DNA of 64,000 bases from Notospermus geniculatus (GCA_002633025.1 NMRB01000008.1:625739-689738), one strand, 5' to 3'; counted from the first letter of the stretch, positions 1 to 12,267 are shown. The notes: generated by a model not told the origin, from the sequence alone. Numbers and translations are program-made.

Positions 1-606
1 AACTTAGGATTAAGAAGAGGAACCGAACTTGTGGTAAGTCGAAATCCCGTGATCCATCGCGCGGCTCTGTAGGCCTGGAGGAAGGAAGTAAACCCGAGCT
101 GGAAGGTCCTGGTACCAAAACCCGCGAGGGTGAGCTAAAATGTCGTCCAAACCCGAGCCTGGGGTTTAGACGTTCACGACCAAAATTGAAATGATGACCA
201 AAAATGGACGCCGGGACCAAAGCAGACGATCCACTGTCCGTGGCTGATATCAGCGAGACTTATAGCGATTTCCGCCTAGTGCGATGTTCGTACTCGACCA
301 GAGTGGGCGGTTATGTTCGGTAGTTGTGGAGTGGCTTAATAAAAGTCGGTGCCGCTGAGATTTCTCCGTCGTTTGAAAAGGCCCTAGGATGAGATGAGGC
401 TTTTCTTGCAGTAAGAGCCTCGGTGTGAAAACCAATTAAATTGCAGCAGTTCAAATAAATTGATCGGCGCAGTAACAACCAGTTCACACAAATCCATCCT
501 CGGTCTGCCAAACTCATTGCACAGGATTGTACATGTCAACTTAGGTTGAATTTCACCTTGCTTTTATAACGTTTCTATTTGTTAACATCGATTTTCCCCC
601 CATTTG
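1..606. other. No gene seen
   Basis: Short overlapping reading frames occur on the minus strand but have no recognisable domain, no convincing splice structure and ordinary chance length. I see no repeat structure here. Confidence 0.5.
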
Positions 607-972
607 CTATTCACCAAACCGGGCTGTATGGGATGAAATCACCAGGCTTATTTTGACATGAAGACTATTTACACAAGGCTCTTCCTCTAGGCCTGTGCAA
701 ACCATGGGCTCACATTTATCGATAGGTGTGGACACGCTGTGACAGGAAGTGCTTCCTCTAATTAATATATCTGTAACAGACAACATCCTCAGATTGCTCG
801 CACCCGAGGAACTGGTCTGATTCATGGGCATTGGATCACAACTCTGAATCTCACTACGAGGAAGAGGCAACCTCGAGGAAATAAGAAGACCTTGCTCATA
901 AATTCGGTAATAATCATTCTCAAAAGTTGTTTCCATATGTTTTGAAGTCTCATAGAAAGTGTCCGAGCTCAT
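607..972 (-). CDS. Unrecognised 121-codon ORF, possible terminal exon
   Basis: An ATG-initiated minus-strand frame ends in TAG at 607-609. The first half is acidic and aromatic (for example the stretch DYYRIYEQG) and the second half is rich in Ser and Cys, with no membrane segment and no domain I recognise. It could be a small protein, the last exon of a gene extending rightwards, or a chance frame; frames of this length are expected by chance several times in 64 kb. Codon use does not look repetitive. It lies head-to-head with the copper transporter, about 1.1 kb away. No function is proposed. Confidence 0.2.
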   Translation of the reverse strand: MSSDTFYETSKHMETTFENDYYRIYEQGLLISSRLPLPRSEIQSCDPMPMNQTSSSGASNLRMLSVTDILIRGSTSCHSVSTPIDKCEPMVCTGLEEEPCVNSLHVKISLVISSHTARFGE

Positions 973-1030
973 CCACCAATTTTTTCAACTTCATCGTCGA
1001 GAAATTTTTTTCATCATCCTACTAACACAC

Positions 1031-1129
1031 TGGCCCGTATTTTAGAATGGTCCTCAACGTAAAGCGTAAAGGAGTTCCTCAAATTTAAGGAACTCCTTTA
1101 CGTTGAGGAGCATTCTAAAATACGGGCCA
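1031..1129. mobile_element. Near-perfect hairpin element (MITE-like)
   Basis: The left arm, 1031-1079, is the reverse complement of the right arm, 1088-1129, starting with TGGCCCGTATTTTAGAATG and separated by about 8 bases of loop. The left arm carries an extra 7 bases (GCGTAAA) that repeat the adjacent sequence, a small slippage duplication. It has no coding capacity. The form is that of a tiny non-autonomous hairpin DNA element; I could not settle the target-site duplication. Confidence 0.6.
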
Positions 1130-2025
1130 CTGTGACACTGTGATATATCAAGACCTACAGTCAGTCCGCCATCAGGCAAAGCTCCTCCGAGTGGAGACAG
1201 AAGGCGTAGCGATATATGAACCCTTGGTGGTTCAAGATGGAGATACGTGGACAGGGCCGTCAGCGTGTAAAGCAAGACCAAAACGTTTTAGGGCAGTCGT
1301 AGTAATCTATTGATATTTCATATGTATAGGTATTGACATGGATTGCATAGCAAACCAGCTGAAAATGCCGAGGATAAAGGTTTCATGTTGGAGGCGTGGT
1401 AGCCTTTGGATTCGTGTGCCGGGGAGATGAGGCTGTTGTGTACTCAGTTGTTCCAAAGCATTGTTTGCTTATGAGGAACATCACACCACAACGATTAGGC
1501 CTACGTACGTTCTTTTCATGTTCTACAGGCTCCTCTGGCTGTTACACATACAAAACATGTGTACCAGCGAAGTAAGTCCTATGGGAGTGGACGTCCACAA
1601 TACCAAGCCCATTCGCTGTCAACCGTTATTGGTCAGGGTTAGCCACATAATCTTTCACAAAGGCCTATCCCTAGGACAATAGCATCCGGTCTTTGATTTC
1701 AGGGGGATTTCCTCAGTACAAAATGAATGATTGTGCGGGCGCTGCGGTGCAAACATTTTGAAATTGACAATAGTGACGTCGTCTGAGTGCTGAGAGCTGG
1801 CTGTGAATACACGCAGGCTTACATTCGTGGACCCAGTGGTGAAAGAGGAGCGCGTGTTGAGTTGTATTCACGTCATTTCATTCGTTAATTATTACCCAGA
1901 AGAGGGGACAGAGCGAGTGTCTATCTCGCGGACATCACCTCAGAACGTACAGTCTCCGATCAAGGTTTGTTCCGACAAACCTCGGCCTGCACGAATCGTA
2001 ACAGACTTTTTTATTTCTCTTGCAG
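1130..2025. other. Upstream region of the copper transporter gene
   Basis: No gene is seen. A pyrimidine tract followed by TGCAG ending at 2025 is a good splice acceptor in front of the transporter start codon, so an untranslated first exon probably lies in this interval; its exact limits cannot be fixed from sequence alone. The open frame at 1803-2090 crosses this acceptor and is probably 5' UTR plus intron. Confidence 0.4.
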
Positions 2026-2079
2026 GTAACGGCAATGGCTTACCGTTCTCACGGACCTGCCATCTAACCAATCAAACGA

Positions 2080-3955
2080 ATGAATGCTAACATGACAACA
2101 CCTGGGTCGTCGTCCCCTCCCGGGCCTTCCGGAATGCATCACATGCACATGCAAATGCACATGGATTCAGGAATGGCTGTAAGTCCGTTAGTAATGCCCT
2201 GCTTTTCATGTAGGATTACTTCCATTGGCCTTCACAACTCAAAGGAACTGATTCAAACTGTTCATGTCACCAATCAAGATACTGAGCCTGTGCACGCAGT
2301 GGGCAGGGTCTTGTCCTGGCCCAAGTGCCGACGCTGGCCGTTGAGGTCAGCGCAGAGCAAACTGCCGACGAAACTGGACAGGAATCTAAGTCCCCCAGGA
2401 ATTTTCGGGGTCGTTTTTGGGTTCAACTAGGGAACCCAATGTAACCAGACATTGCATTCGTAGGAAGACGATTCCTTTTAGACCCGCCCTAAATTACTGG
2501 CTTTCCTCCGAAGTATCTTTCACACACGCATTCCCTTCGTTTGCAGATGTACTTCCACGCTGGAACCAAGGAATACATTCTGTTGAAGCAGTTGCGAGTG
2601 GAGAATGCCGGTGGCATGGCCCTCGCCTGCTCTTTCGTCCTCATCCTTGGCATCTGCTTTGAAGGATTGAAGACACTGCGAATGCATATATGTCGGAAAT
2701 ACTCTGCCGATCGTAGGCAACAAATATCGGAAGAGAAGAGCAAGCCAGTCACAGCGCCTTCGGAGAAAGACCCTGTGTTACCGAAAGAGCCCAAAGAAAA
2801 AGGGACATTTACGTAAGCTGAAGAGTTTGGTCATAATTATACAACATCGCTGTTGTGTTTGCGATCGACTCAATTTAAATTTTTCAGTCACGTCAACACA
2901 GCATCTACTGTTCATTGTAGGTGTGTCAATGTTCTCACTAGCTAGTACATGTAATGTACAGGCATTGACAGATGTTTATCTACACTTTGTATTTTGAATA
3001 TTTCAAATACTACCGAACCAATTTTGATGTGGTTTGTTGCATATGAAAGGAGAACCTGTTGGTCACATTTCTGCATCAAAATTTTGGAAATTTCTAAATA
3101 TCAAAATTATGTAATTGCTTGTCAGAAAAAATCTCAAAAATCAACACCTTTTAAATTGTGATTTTATTTTCATTTTTATAGTAGTTCTGACAGAATGGAA
3201 GTTTCTAAGGATTTTGGTGCTAGTTTCATCAAAATCTATCAAGTGGTTGCTGAGATATTTGAGATTATCAAAATTTTGANGTTGCGAGTGGAGAATGCCG
3301 GTGGCATGGCCCTCGCCTGCTCTTTCGTCCTCATCCTTGGCATCTGCTTTGAAGGATTGAAGACACTGCGAATGCATATATGTCGGAAATACTCTGCCGA
3401 TCGTAGGCAACAAATATCGGAAGAGAAGAGCAAGCCAGTCACAGCGCCTTCGGAGAAAGATCCTGTGTTACCGAAAGAGTCCAAAGAAAAGGGGACATTT
3501 ACGTAAGCTGAAGAGTTCGGTCATGGTTAATACAACATCGCTGTTGTGTTTGCGATCGACTCAATTTAAATTTTTCAGTCACGTCAACACAGCATCTACT
3601 GTTCAATGTTTGTGTGTGTCAATGTTCTCAGCTAGTACAATGTATGTATACATAAATTATTTCAAAGTTCGCAAAGATTTACCGCTCGTCGCCAGTACTT
3701 GTATTTGTCGGGGTATGTGTCTGCCTGTTTATCGCATACTTTCAATTTCATTTCAGTATCAACATGTGCAACGGGATCCATATACTTCAGTGTTTCCTTC
3801 ACGTACTACAACTGTTCATCGGCTACTGCTTAATGCTAATCTTCATGACGTACAACGTATGGCTGTGCATCTCTGTCCTAATAGGCGCTGGTATTGGATA
3901 CCTTTTCTTCGGATGTCACAGGCATAATCTACTCGAGGATTCGAGCCACTGTTGA
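2080..3955 (+). CDS. SLC31A1: High-affinity copper transporter, CTR1/SLC31 family
   Basis: Coding exons are 2080-2178, 2547-2812 and 3757-3955. GT/AG borders and phases (0, then 2) join to 187 residues plus stop, close to the usual CTR1 length of about 190. CTR proteins are trimeric plasma-membrane pores for Cu(I). Residues 1-33 form an extracellular Met/His-rich tail (M19-H-H-M-H-M-Q-M-H-M28) with a glycosylation sequon at N4. TM1 is about 54-75. After a charged cytosolic loop, TM2 holds the selectivity motif M148xxxM152, followed by TYN. TM3 holds the helix-packing motif G165xxxG169. The tail ends Ser-His-Cys, resembling the metal-binding HCH end of CTR1. An acceptor at 2025 implies an upstream UTR exon. 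A second, 5'-truncated copy of exon 2 (3281-3502) lies in the second intron beside an N gap and is probably an allelic assembly duplicate. Family assignment is firm; CTR1 rather than CTR2 is inferred from the His/Met tail. Confidence 0.93.
2591..2950 (+). repeat. First copy of duplicated exon-2 segment (contig end)
   Basis: This segment covers most of copper-transporter exon 2 and the start of the following intron. It matches 3281 onward at a constant offset of 690 bases. The exon part differs at three positions (2771, 2790 and 2801 against 3461, 3480 and 3491), one of which changes Pro to Ser. After about 2940 the copies diverge. Confidence 0.85.
2950..3279. other. Intronic stretch unique to the left contig end
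   Basis: AT-rich sequence with repeated phrases built on ATCAAAATTTTG lies between the first exon-2 copy and the N at 3280. It has no counterpart after the second exon-2 copy. It may be an insertion present on one haplotype only, or unrelated sequence misjoined. Confidence 0.4.
3280..3280. other. Single-N assembly gap
   Basis: One ambiguous base marks a contig join. The sequence immediately after it restarts inside copper-transporter exon 2 already given at 2591, so the join is an unmerged overlap rather than a real distance. Confidence 0.85.
3281..3640 (+). repeat. Second copy of exon-2 segment, 5'-truncated
   Basis: It repeats 2591-2950 with small differences. It lacks the first 44 bases of the exon and its splice acceptor, so it cannot be spliced in as written, although its donor at 3503 is intact. 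It should not be annotated as an additional coding exon. Confidence 0.85.
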
Positions 3956-4935
3956 TGCAGCTCTTGGGACAAAATCAAAGTGCATGTGTACCATCAATGA
4001 TAGGCGACATTGCGAGAGTGGCCTTTTATCTGATCTCTTTGCCGCATTGCCTTGGCCTACTACTTGGATCACGGTGCGAAATGTGCTTCAGGCATGCACA
4101 TTTCTGCTGACGGGATAGGCCTACTTGCCCTTGGGCCACGTATATGTATATTCATCCCGGACGCCGGACAGTCATCAGAATGATGGACAAGCACCACTGC
4201 AGAAGCACTTCGTCATCTGTGATTTTGAAAATAGCCGATTTATTTGTACAGTGTATACATGTATTTCTAGAGTAACTTCCATAATACTACCACTAGCCAC
4301 ACGTCCTCTTTCGCTTCTTTATTTTTCTGCAATAGGGTCAATATACGTCGAAAAAGCATTAGAGGGGCTTACTGAGCTGATTTGATAGTTATATCTCGTG
4401 CTTTTCATGAAGAATCATTCCGAGATCGAATATTCGGTAATTTTGCAGTTACACGATGCGCATCAGATGGCGTGGCAGGAGTATGCGTGCATTGGGTACA
4501 GAAGCTCTGCTGTTCTGACAGCGTTTTGCTTGTGTATATTATATACACACAGCATTCCTGCCGGCAACAATACACCAAGGGATCAATTCTTCAATTCTGA
4601 AGCTACTACCTCTGGTAGCTTATGGTATTTCGAGAGAAAAATACAATCTGACAACAATGACATGACGCTGGGGATAGACAGCGGTCAAGGCATGGGAGTC
4701 GGCGTATTTCCATGGTCTAGGACACGCCCAAGCTTATTGGTGAATTCTTAGGCCTGAAACAATACGTGCGATTTAATCCTCTTATCCAAATCAGGGACCT
4801 TATCCACGAAGCTCACGTTGAGTGGGCCCTATCCATTTGGGGGAACCTATTGTTCACTCATAGTCGGACAAAAGATCTGCGTGCATTGTTACGGACTTTG
4901 TGAATAAGGTCCCAGACCCCATTACATGTATTAGT
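3956..4935. other. Downstream of copper transporter; no gene seen
   Basis: Only short frames without domains are present. The start presumably holds the transporter 3' UTR, but I could not place its polyadenylation site. Confidence 0.4.
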
Positions 4936-5023
4936 CTAATAGTGATACTTATCTTTTGTGTTGAACAAAGGATAAGTGGCACACTTAGACTTATACTTAA
5001 GTAGTTTTATGAATATGGGTCCA

Positions 5024-5111
5024 GGGGCCGTATGCATAAAACATCTTAAGTGTAAAATCTTTTGTTTGGAACAATAGTTTAAGGGAAATTTTACACTTAA
5101 GATACGGCCCC
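5024..5111. mobile_element. Palindromic element, GGGGCCGTATGCATAAAAC family, copy 1
   Basis: Ends GGGGCCGTA and TACGGCCCC are reverse complements, and the arms share ACTTAAGATG-type sequence around a TTGTTTGGAACAATAG centre. The right end lacks the TTTTATGCA part, so it is slightly deleted. Related copies are at 45457-45564 and 58300-58541. Just to its left, about 4940-5020, is sequence shared with 45375-45455, including CTTATCTTTTGTGTTGAACA, so two hairpin elements sit side by side at both places. Confidence 0.7.
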
Positions 5112-7709
5112 AGTTCTCTAAACAGTTGCTTATGTTTGCAGTAACTTGGCAACGAGTGATTTGTTTCTGATTCAATTGTTCAATTTGAGATATGTTCAGC
5201 CCACAGTATGCATATGGCTTTATATGTCTGGACACAGAAGTCTGGATGTCAGGCAGCTCGTCACCACATATTGGAGCTCCGATGTTGGAAATGTGCAGCA
5301 ACGAGGCCCCTGATTTGATCAAAGGAATCTTGGAAACATTTGGACTTGACTTCCTCAACAAGAGCTAGTTTCCCCCAATAAAACTTAGGAACAAGTCGAT
5401 TGCCGATTTTTTTAAGGGAAATGACATTTTCCATTTTCCACGAGCATACAATATGGTAGTAAGGTACGCTCAAGTTTTTTTTCTCTCTAAAGCACGCAAT
5501 GGCCTCAGGGCGATGATGACGCTCCCGGTATATTGTGCAACACGAATAAATCTTAATGCTAGTATTTCTGCACGTCTGACATCAGCACCTCTTACGAGAT
5601 TACACCATGTGGCCATTAGGGATGAAAGAATCTTTTTCGTCACCTTTCAATCTGACGACAGCAGTACAGGATTCTTACATATTAAATATGACGTTATCAA
5701 CTGTGTTGTCGTTGTTGTTTTTACCCACAGCCTGACCCGTAAAAACTGTTCTCAGTGACTGGCTGTTTTTTCTTGATAAAATACGGTACATGTACCTATT
5801 CTTCGTCTAAGAAGATTGAAGTGAGGTACTTTTCTAACTGATATGAAAATATCAAGAGTAAGAATCGACGTCTTTGCTTATGGTTTTAAGTAAACCAGCT
5901 TCTGTTTCGAATTGGTATCACATTTGGTTTGTTTTTTATCTCACTTCGTATTTGAAGTCGCGGCTGGTAATGTGGTCGTGACAAGTACAGAGAACTGAAA
6001 GACAGCTCAAAGCAACTGTAGAGGTACTATTGAACATTGTAGAAACAGATAATTAGTCATATTTTATCGATGATGTCAGAACATAAATCGCCATCGGTTA
6101 TCGGCGTGAAGAATCAATTTTTCTCCACGTTCCCACTGATGCCGACCTTTTCAGAGAAAAGTCTCAAGGGCAAAACACTGTCAAGAACATAATGCATTTC
6201 CTCAACAGTTCTTCTCAGCAAAAAAGCTGTTGCTTAAACAATTCCATTGATAACATGTTCTGCTTGTTGCTTTTTCCAGGCTTGCCTCCAACATCTTCTA
6301 TCAAAGGGAAAAATCCTCAAACCATTTAGGTCTGGGCTTGTTCTATGTACTCTAGTACACGTTGCAATACTGGATCAAAGAAAATTAAAAGAAGTGGTAA
6401 CAATAGATTGGTGTGTTTACATCATCATCAAAGACAAGGAACATAAGGAAGGACATGACTTTGTCTACATAACAAACGGCGGATTAACAATCATGTTTAA
6501 TGGAGACGAGATGAATGCACTATTGAACACTTACTTTGTATACAGATATTACTACTAAGAAAAAATCAGGATTATGGACAGCGACAGGAAATTCTCTTCC
6601 TTGATGTACTCAATAAATAGGGGTCGGGACAGTCCTTGGAAAAAAACATGTAACAATGTCCTCCACACACTGTCCATAAAAACATTGCAACATCAGCAAA
6701 CAATTACACATGTTATGTATGTCGTGAAAATTATTTGATTCCTCACGACAGATTGATGAGCTTGCTTAACAATTTGCCATAAAAGACAAAAAGTCATGAT
6801 TTCAAACTTCGGTTTCCAAGTCCAATTGATCCCTTTTTTCTTTCTTCTTCCTCATCCCAACATGAGCTGGCTCCTTTTTCTGGCGTTTTGGTGGCTTGAA
6901 TTGCTGATGAGTAGGGCCTGCTACACTTTGATTACCAGAAAAAACCCACTTCACAGCAGGCTGGAAATGAACTTATTTTGGATGATATTATGTCTTCGAG
7001 GAGCGCAGTAGTCCCCACGCAGCTGACCTGGGCATGATATATAATGAGCAGGCTTGCGGCGAAGACGAGGTCTGACATATCTATTTCCTTGCTCAGGTGT
7101 TCATCTCTTCCCGTATCGATCGACTATCGCGTCTCCATGATGTTTACATTCGAAGCATACCAAGTGATCGTTCATTCTTCTGCAGCCGTTTGATTCTGAG
7201 AGAAATCCGTGCTTTCATGGCAGTTCGAAGAAGAAATATCTAATCGGTTAGTAAACATGAATGGAAAATTCAATCCCCAGACAGCTGCCTATCGATTTGA
7301 GGAGATGCCATTAGCGTGGAGATTGGTGAAATGATGAACTCGATTGGTTGTCATTCTGTGACGTCAATTGTGCAACAGGTGGTCCATGTGTACAGCCGGT
7401 CTATATTGAAATTTTCTGTTTCCATATGGCATGTGCATAGAGTTACTAAATTCTTTCGAATTGCTTGAAGCTTGATTTGCAAGCAAGTGTTATTGTCTAG
7501 AAGCGATATCGCCAACCCTGATCCCCGCAGGTAATGACAACAGCTGTTTTGAAGGGGACAATATGGTCAGAGTGAGCCACCTCTAAAGGTAAGTCGTTAC
7601 TCACTATTTCGGTATCGGGACTGGTGCTTTCTGCGCTTGTCAATTTCCATGAAACAGCATTGGCCTGAGCATATCGATTTATGATTCTAAATCAGGCTGG
7701 TCTAAATAT
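5112..7709. other. Intergenic; no gene recognised
   Basis: Frames of up to about 140 codons occur (for example 4936-5361 minus and 6247-6558 plus), but they overlap repeats or lack any domain, homologous feel or splice context. Nothing else is supported. Confidence 0.4.
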
Positions 7710-7930
7710 AGTGTATAGGCCTAGATGAAATAGGCTATGTATGGCGTCTCATCGCCAAAGGATTAGCAAACTGCCCACTTATGCAGTAAGAGTACAGACA
7801 CAAAGAGATTTCTTAGGCCTAGATCTACTTCTACGGACCAAAAGCAATAGGCTACGCATGGCGTCTCATCCCAAGGGATCACGCAACTCACAATTGATGC
7901 AGTAAAAGTACAGATACAGAGAACTTTTTT
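7710..7930. repeat. Diverged two-copy tandem duplication, about 117-bp period
   Basis: The sequence starting TAGGCTATGTATGGCGTCTC at 7731 recurs as TAGGCTACGCATGGCGTCTC at 7848. Both are followed by matching phrases ending in GTACAGA, and each copy is preceded by AGGCCTAGAT. The copies have many substitutions, so the duplication is old. Confidence 0.6.
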
Positions 7931-10344
7931 CCACATTTTGTTTATTCGGTTTTTAAGACATCGTGATTCCTTTACTTCACTCAATAAGTTAAAATACTGG
8001 TTTGTTGGCAAAAATAATATTTTCTTTACGAACCCCGGGCTCCGCCCTGTTTTCTCTTCCACAAACGAGGCCAACACTAACAAGTGTTTTCACGCCAGCG
8101 CCACGGCCATTCCATTTATGGAGTCTTTGGTTGTAAAGGGACAGAGTGACCCACGGGACAACTGTCAGAATAGCTGTGTCTATGTCACCACCTCTATGTA
8201 TTGTGTGGGCAAAATGGGCCCATGACTGATATGACTGTTCAAGCCCTTTTGTATTAGCCAAGTCAGTGAATGAAAACAATAGACCACTTTGGCTGTTCTG
8301 TTTATTGTGGGATCACTCTGTGCTGATTACACCTTTAAAGTTTCCAGCCACTTTCATTGTTATTCCATGCAAAATACGTCTACTTCACTATAGAACGTCA
8401 ATATTGAGCGAGTACCAGTGATTATTTCGCTGGCCTGGAGGTTTGATCCTCTCATTAAATCTAATGAATATACCCAAGGCGATCGTGCCATGATTCTCTA
8501 TAGTTGGAAAACGCTTTTGCTATTCTGATGTTATTCTATACACGATTTTCAGGTTACTGTACATGTAGTTCATGTTGTTTGTACTGAAATGACTTCCATC
8601 AAACGAGTGGTTTAACTCAGATATTCGTGGCTTGGCTATTAATCACAGTTTTCACCATATTTTATTTCCCAGTATACAGCATCTATTTTTTGTAACGAGT
8701 TTAGCATGATTTTTGTTTTGGTCTCAATGCCATTTCGTTCCACGAAGGCTATACCGTTCTCGTGTCTGCATTCTCCTCGACGAGATAACGATGTATTCAT
8801 GTAGATACTCCCTACAGGCGACACGAATGCGACATCGCATGTAAATCTGATTTTCCAGTGTAGATACTTTTAATAATAAAGAACATTTCGCAGGTAAGCC
8901 CATCTGATCTCCTGGGAGGAGATAAGGCTTTCAGTGGAGGATTGATCAATCGCTTTGCCCAGTGACCCACTGCCAGTAATGCCAGCTGGTGACAATCGAT
9001 AACCACTACTTCAGGAATAAAATATATGCTAGTGAGTTACGACATGATTGATAGTTAAATTGTTGAATCGAAAAAGAATCTAGAAACAAAAATATTTGCC
9101 CTCCCATAGACAAGAGAAATCACTGCACGTACACTAGTCTCCCCTTCATGAGATGATTAACGGTACCGGTGTTACATAAATTGCCAATTCACAAAGACAT
9201 TATTCGAAATAGAAATTTCAACGAGAAGAAAATTGGCATCAACGACTAGAATGTGCATTGTCGTGGATCTGATGGAAAATGGACGTAATTTTCGATCCCT
9301 TGTGAAATAATACCAACAATTCTCTCGCATCAAGTTTACACTATGCATTTATCAAATTCTATGTTATTCTATGCCTTGCCTATTGCCGAAGTAAGTGATG
9401 GTTACAAAATGAGGAATGTATGGGCGCCTCTTGTTATAACAGCCATAACAGACTTGCGCAAATCATTCGAAACCCATAATTTTAGACGAAAAAGTGGCTG
9501 ACTTGAGCACCACACCAAGAAGCTCACTCCGACAACAACAGTCAACTGTGACCCCCTTATGGACCATTTTTTTGATGTGACGGTACAGATCTTCGGAGGT
9601 GCTCGGCTACATTCGGACGGCCATCGTACTCTACCTCGACTGTATAAAGGAGCCTCGGCGTAGTAATCACCTTTCAAATCGAAAGATAATTCAGTGATTC
9701 GCCGCAAGTGGTGAATCATCTTCCACACTTGATATAGTGCAGACCAATGCTGATACATCACGTTTTATGGGTTCTTTGCACATTATATCGGTGGGATAAT
9801 TTTATTTATTGTAGATTTGACGTTATTAAGTGGATTTAGGCATATTTTTACTGACGTTAAGTAGCAAATCAAATCAAAACATCAAATCCGGAAGTAAACA
9901 AACGCACGTGGATTAGGAAGTAGTTCCCGGAGCAATATGGCGCTGTCCGATATACATCAGAGTTACGATGCGCGTGCAGATCGTTCTCTGACGTTCTGAT
10001 TGGATACAGATCCAAAACAAAGATTAGCGACATCCCTCGCCAGACGTGACGATTTGTAACCTTTCATCAGGATAATAAGCTGGTGACCGTTCCGCTGTAA
10101 CAACAAGTCGATAACGAGATCAGACTTGCAAATCTGTGAGTCCCACCTGGACAAATCCTCATGTCGGTATCGTCTGTCTTAGCAACCAAGTGCTACAGCT
10201 GAACGTCGCCGTGTACATGTAAGCCGGGCCTAGTTATGCTGTATCAGATCCAGCTAATCGTACGGAAAATGATATTACTCTCCATTGTTATTGGTGGGAC
10301 GTTTGGCAGAATCGGTTGAAATACAAAGGTGCCGACAGGTCGAC
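7931..10344. other. Intergenic; no gene recognised
   Basis: Overlapping frames on both strands at 7.8-8.3 kb and a 119-codon minus frame at 9.4-9.8 kb show no domain or splice structure. No repeat was identified by eye. Confidence 0.4.
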
Positions 10345-10595
10345 ATTGCGTCTTGAAGCAACTCGCGGCAACTGGCTTTCCGGCGATGGAAGCAACTCGG
10401 AGTGACTGATCAGTTGCCGATTTTGTCGACCTGATGAGCGCGCTTGCGTCTCCGAGCAACTGCCGGATCCGCTAGTTGAGCGTGTTGTTGGTAACTGCCA
10501 GTTGCTCCGAGTTCCTCTCAATCGCTGAAATGTCGACCTGTGCGTGGTGGTTTTTTTCTCTGCGACGGATCCGTCGAGTTGCTTCAAGACGCAAT
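10345..10595. mobile_element. Inverted-repeat element, TGCGTCTTGAAGCAACTCG ends
   Basis: ATTGCGTCTTGAAGCAACTCG at 10345 is the exact reverse complement of the sequence ending at 10595. The interior is GC-rich, repeats the phrase GCAACT/AGTTGC and encodes nothing recognisable. The overlapping minus-strand frame at 10288-10587 follows from this composition. Probably a MITE. Confidence 0.6.
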
Positions 10596-12267
10596 CATTG
10601 TCATCGCCCGCACCATTCTGGTTGTCTTTGAGAACTTATCATCAAACGCTCAGCTATAACCTGAATATCACGAAGTACCCTTTCGGTACCGATCTAAGTT
10701 TCATTTCCACTTCATTACATTTTTATTCACGTGACCACGTGAATAAAGAGAAAGGAGTATGTGTCTTTTGCATAGATAACATCTCTATGATTAGCGAAAG
10801 GATAGACAAGACTTGCATCTAGAAATGCATTCAACCAGAATATACTAAAGTAACACAGATATTTCTGATACAACCAAAGCTTCGTATCCAGTCTATTCTC
10901 CATATACCGTTTCAACTTTCCAAACGTCAACACCTGCATCAGAAGGAGATTGATAAAAGATTTAATGAGACGTCCATCCTTGCCGACAAAGAGAATATTA
11001 ATGGCTTGATATTTACATGTCTTACTTCGTACCTATCGTTAGTGGTAGTAGGCTGTTAACCTTCAATGAATATTGAAGTATAGCCTTCTCCTAGTCGGTA
11101 TACTGAACACAGTCATGACAGTTGTATTATAGCAACAGAGCTAGGGTACATGTAATGGTGATACTAAGGTTGTCAGCATCACCCTAATTACTATTTACGG
11201 GTAGGCCTATATGTACATGACGAATGTCGGCAAGTAACGAAAATGGACAAGAAATAGTCCCCCCTCCATAAAGGAACGTCTTTTTCATTCAATTGGCGAT
11301 TTCACATGTAGCTAAAAGATGATGACGGTTCTAATTGGCTTTCAGAATGAATACAGTTTCCTCATTCGGAATTTGAGACGGACGATGGATTGTTTTAAAC
11401 CACTCGTCACGTATTGTCGCCTATCTCATCAAGATGAGTTTCGCTGTAGATTCCGGATGTAGCAATATCCTGAATAGGGTTGATCCGGTCCTTACGTAAA
11501 TAACCGCTACCATCACGGTTGCTTTGGCTCTGGAGATAATCTTGCTGAGTTATGATCTCCTGAGTTAGTAAGACTAGAGAGTCTAATTAATTAGTTTCGT
11601 CAGGCTAAACCCATCTGTATGACAGACACGTAGTAAATTCAAATAAATCAAATGACCTTTTTTAATGAAATGTTCTTCGACTGGAATATATATTGAGATA
11701 TTGATAAATACTGTATGTCTGTACGAGTCGACACTACCGTGTGACAGCTTTCGGGTTCAGCATTCATCTTTCTCGCGCGAGAGAGACCTGCTCTGAAATT
11801 TTTGCACGTTTCTCAATGCAAATTGCCTTTTTTGATAATTTGGTACATGTACATGTACATGTACCACCAAAAGGTGTATGTACTCTGCATAATATTACAT
11901 TCCAGCAGGCTCAACTGGATTCTAAAGAAGCGTCAAAGAGGCATTCCTCTTTAACCTCAAGGCTGTACAGGTGTTGTCATCCGTAAAATCACCTAAACCT
12001 GCAGTTTCGGCGTGATATTTTCAAGGAGCTCTTAATAACATAGCAAGGATGCAGAGGGAATTTCAACGAAAAACGTGACTTAGCTTCACTGTCACGATCG
12101 CACCTGCCTCTGATTACGGAGGTTAGCTAGCAGTGGAGGTAATCACGACGAAAGCAGTCCTTGCTTCCATAATTTCCTATCACTTCGGGGAATTACTTTT
12201 CCAAGATAACAAGTAAAATCCGTTCCCACTGATGTGTTTCAAGGCTTTGAGCGCTCGGGTAACTCAT
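10596..12267. other. Intergenic; TGTACATG microsatellite, no gene
   Basis: A short TGTACA-type run lies at about 11845-11865. Reading frames are short and without domains. Confidence 0.4.

Noticed and set aside
3195-3506. A coding exon formed by the second copper-transporter exon-2 copy
   Set aside because: It crosses the N, has no splice acceptor, and is an almost identical duplicate of 2547-2812. The clean three-exon model needs only the first copy.
6247-6558. 103-codon plus-strand ORF
   Set aside because: No domain, no splice context, and a length expected by chance.
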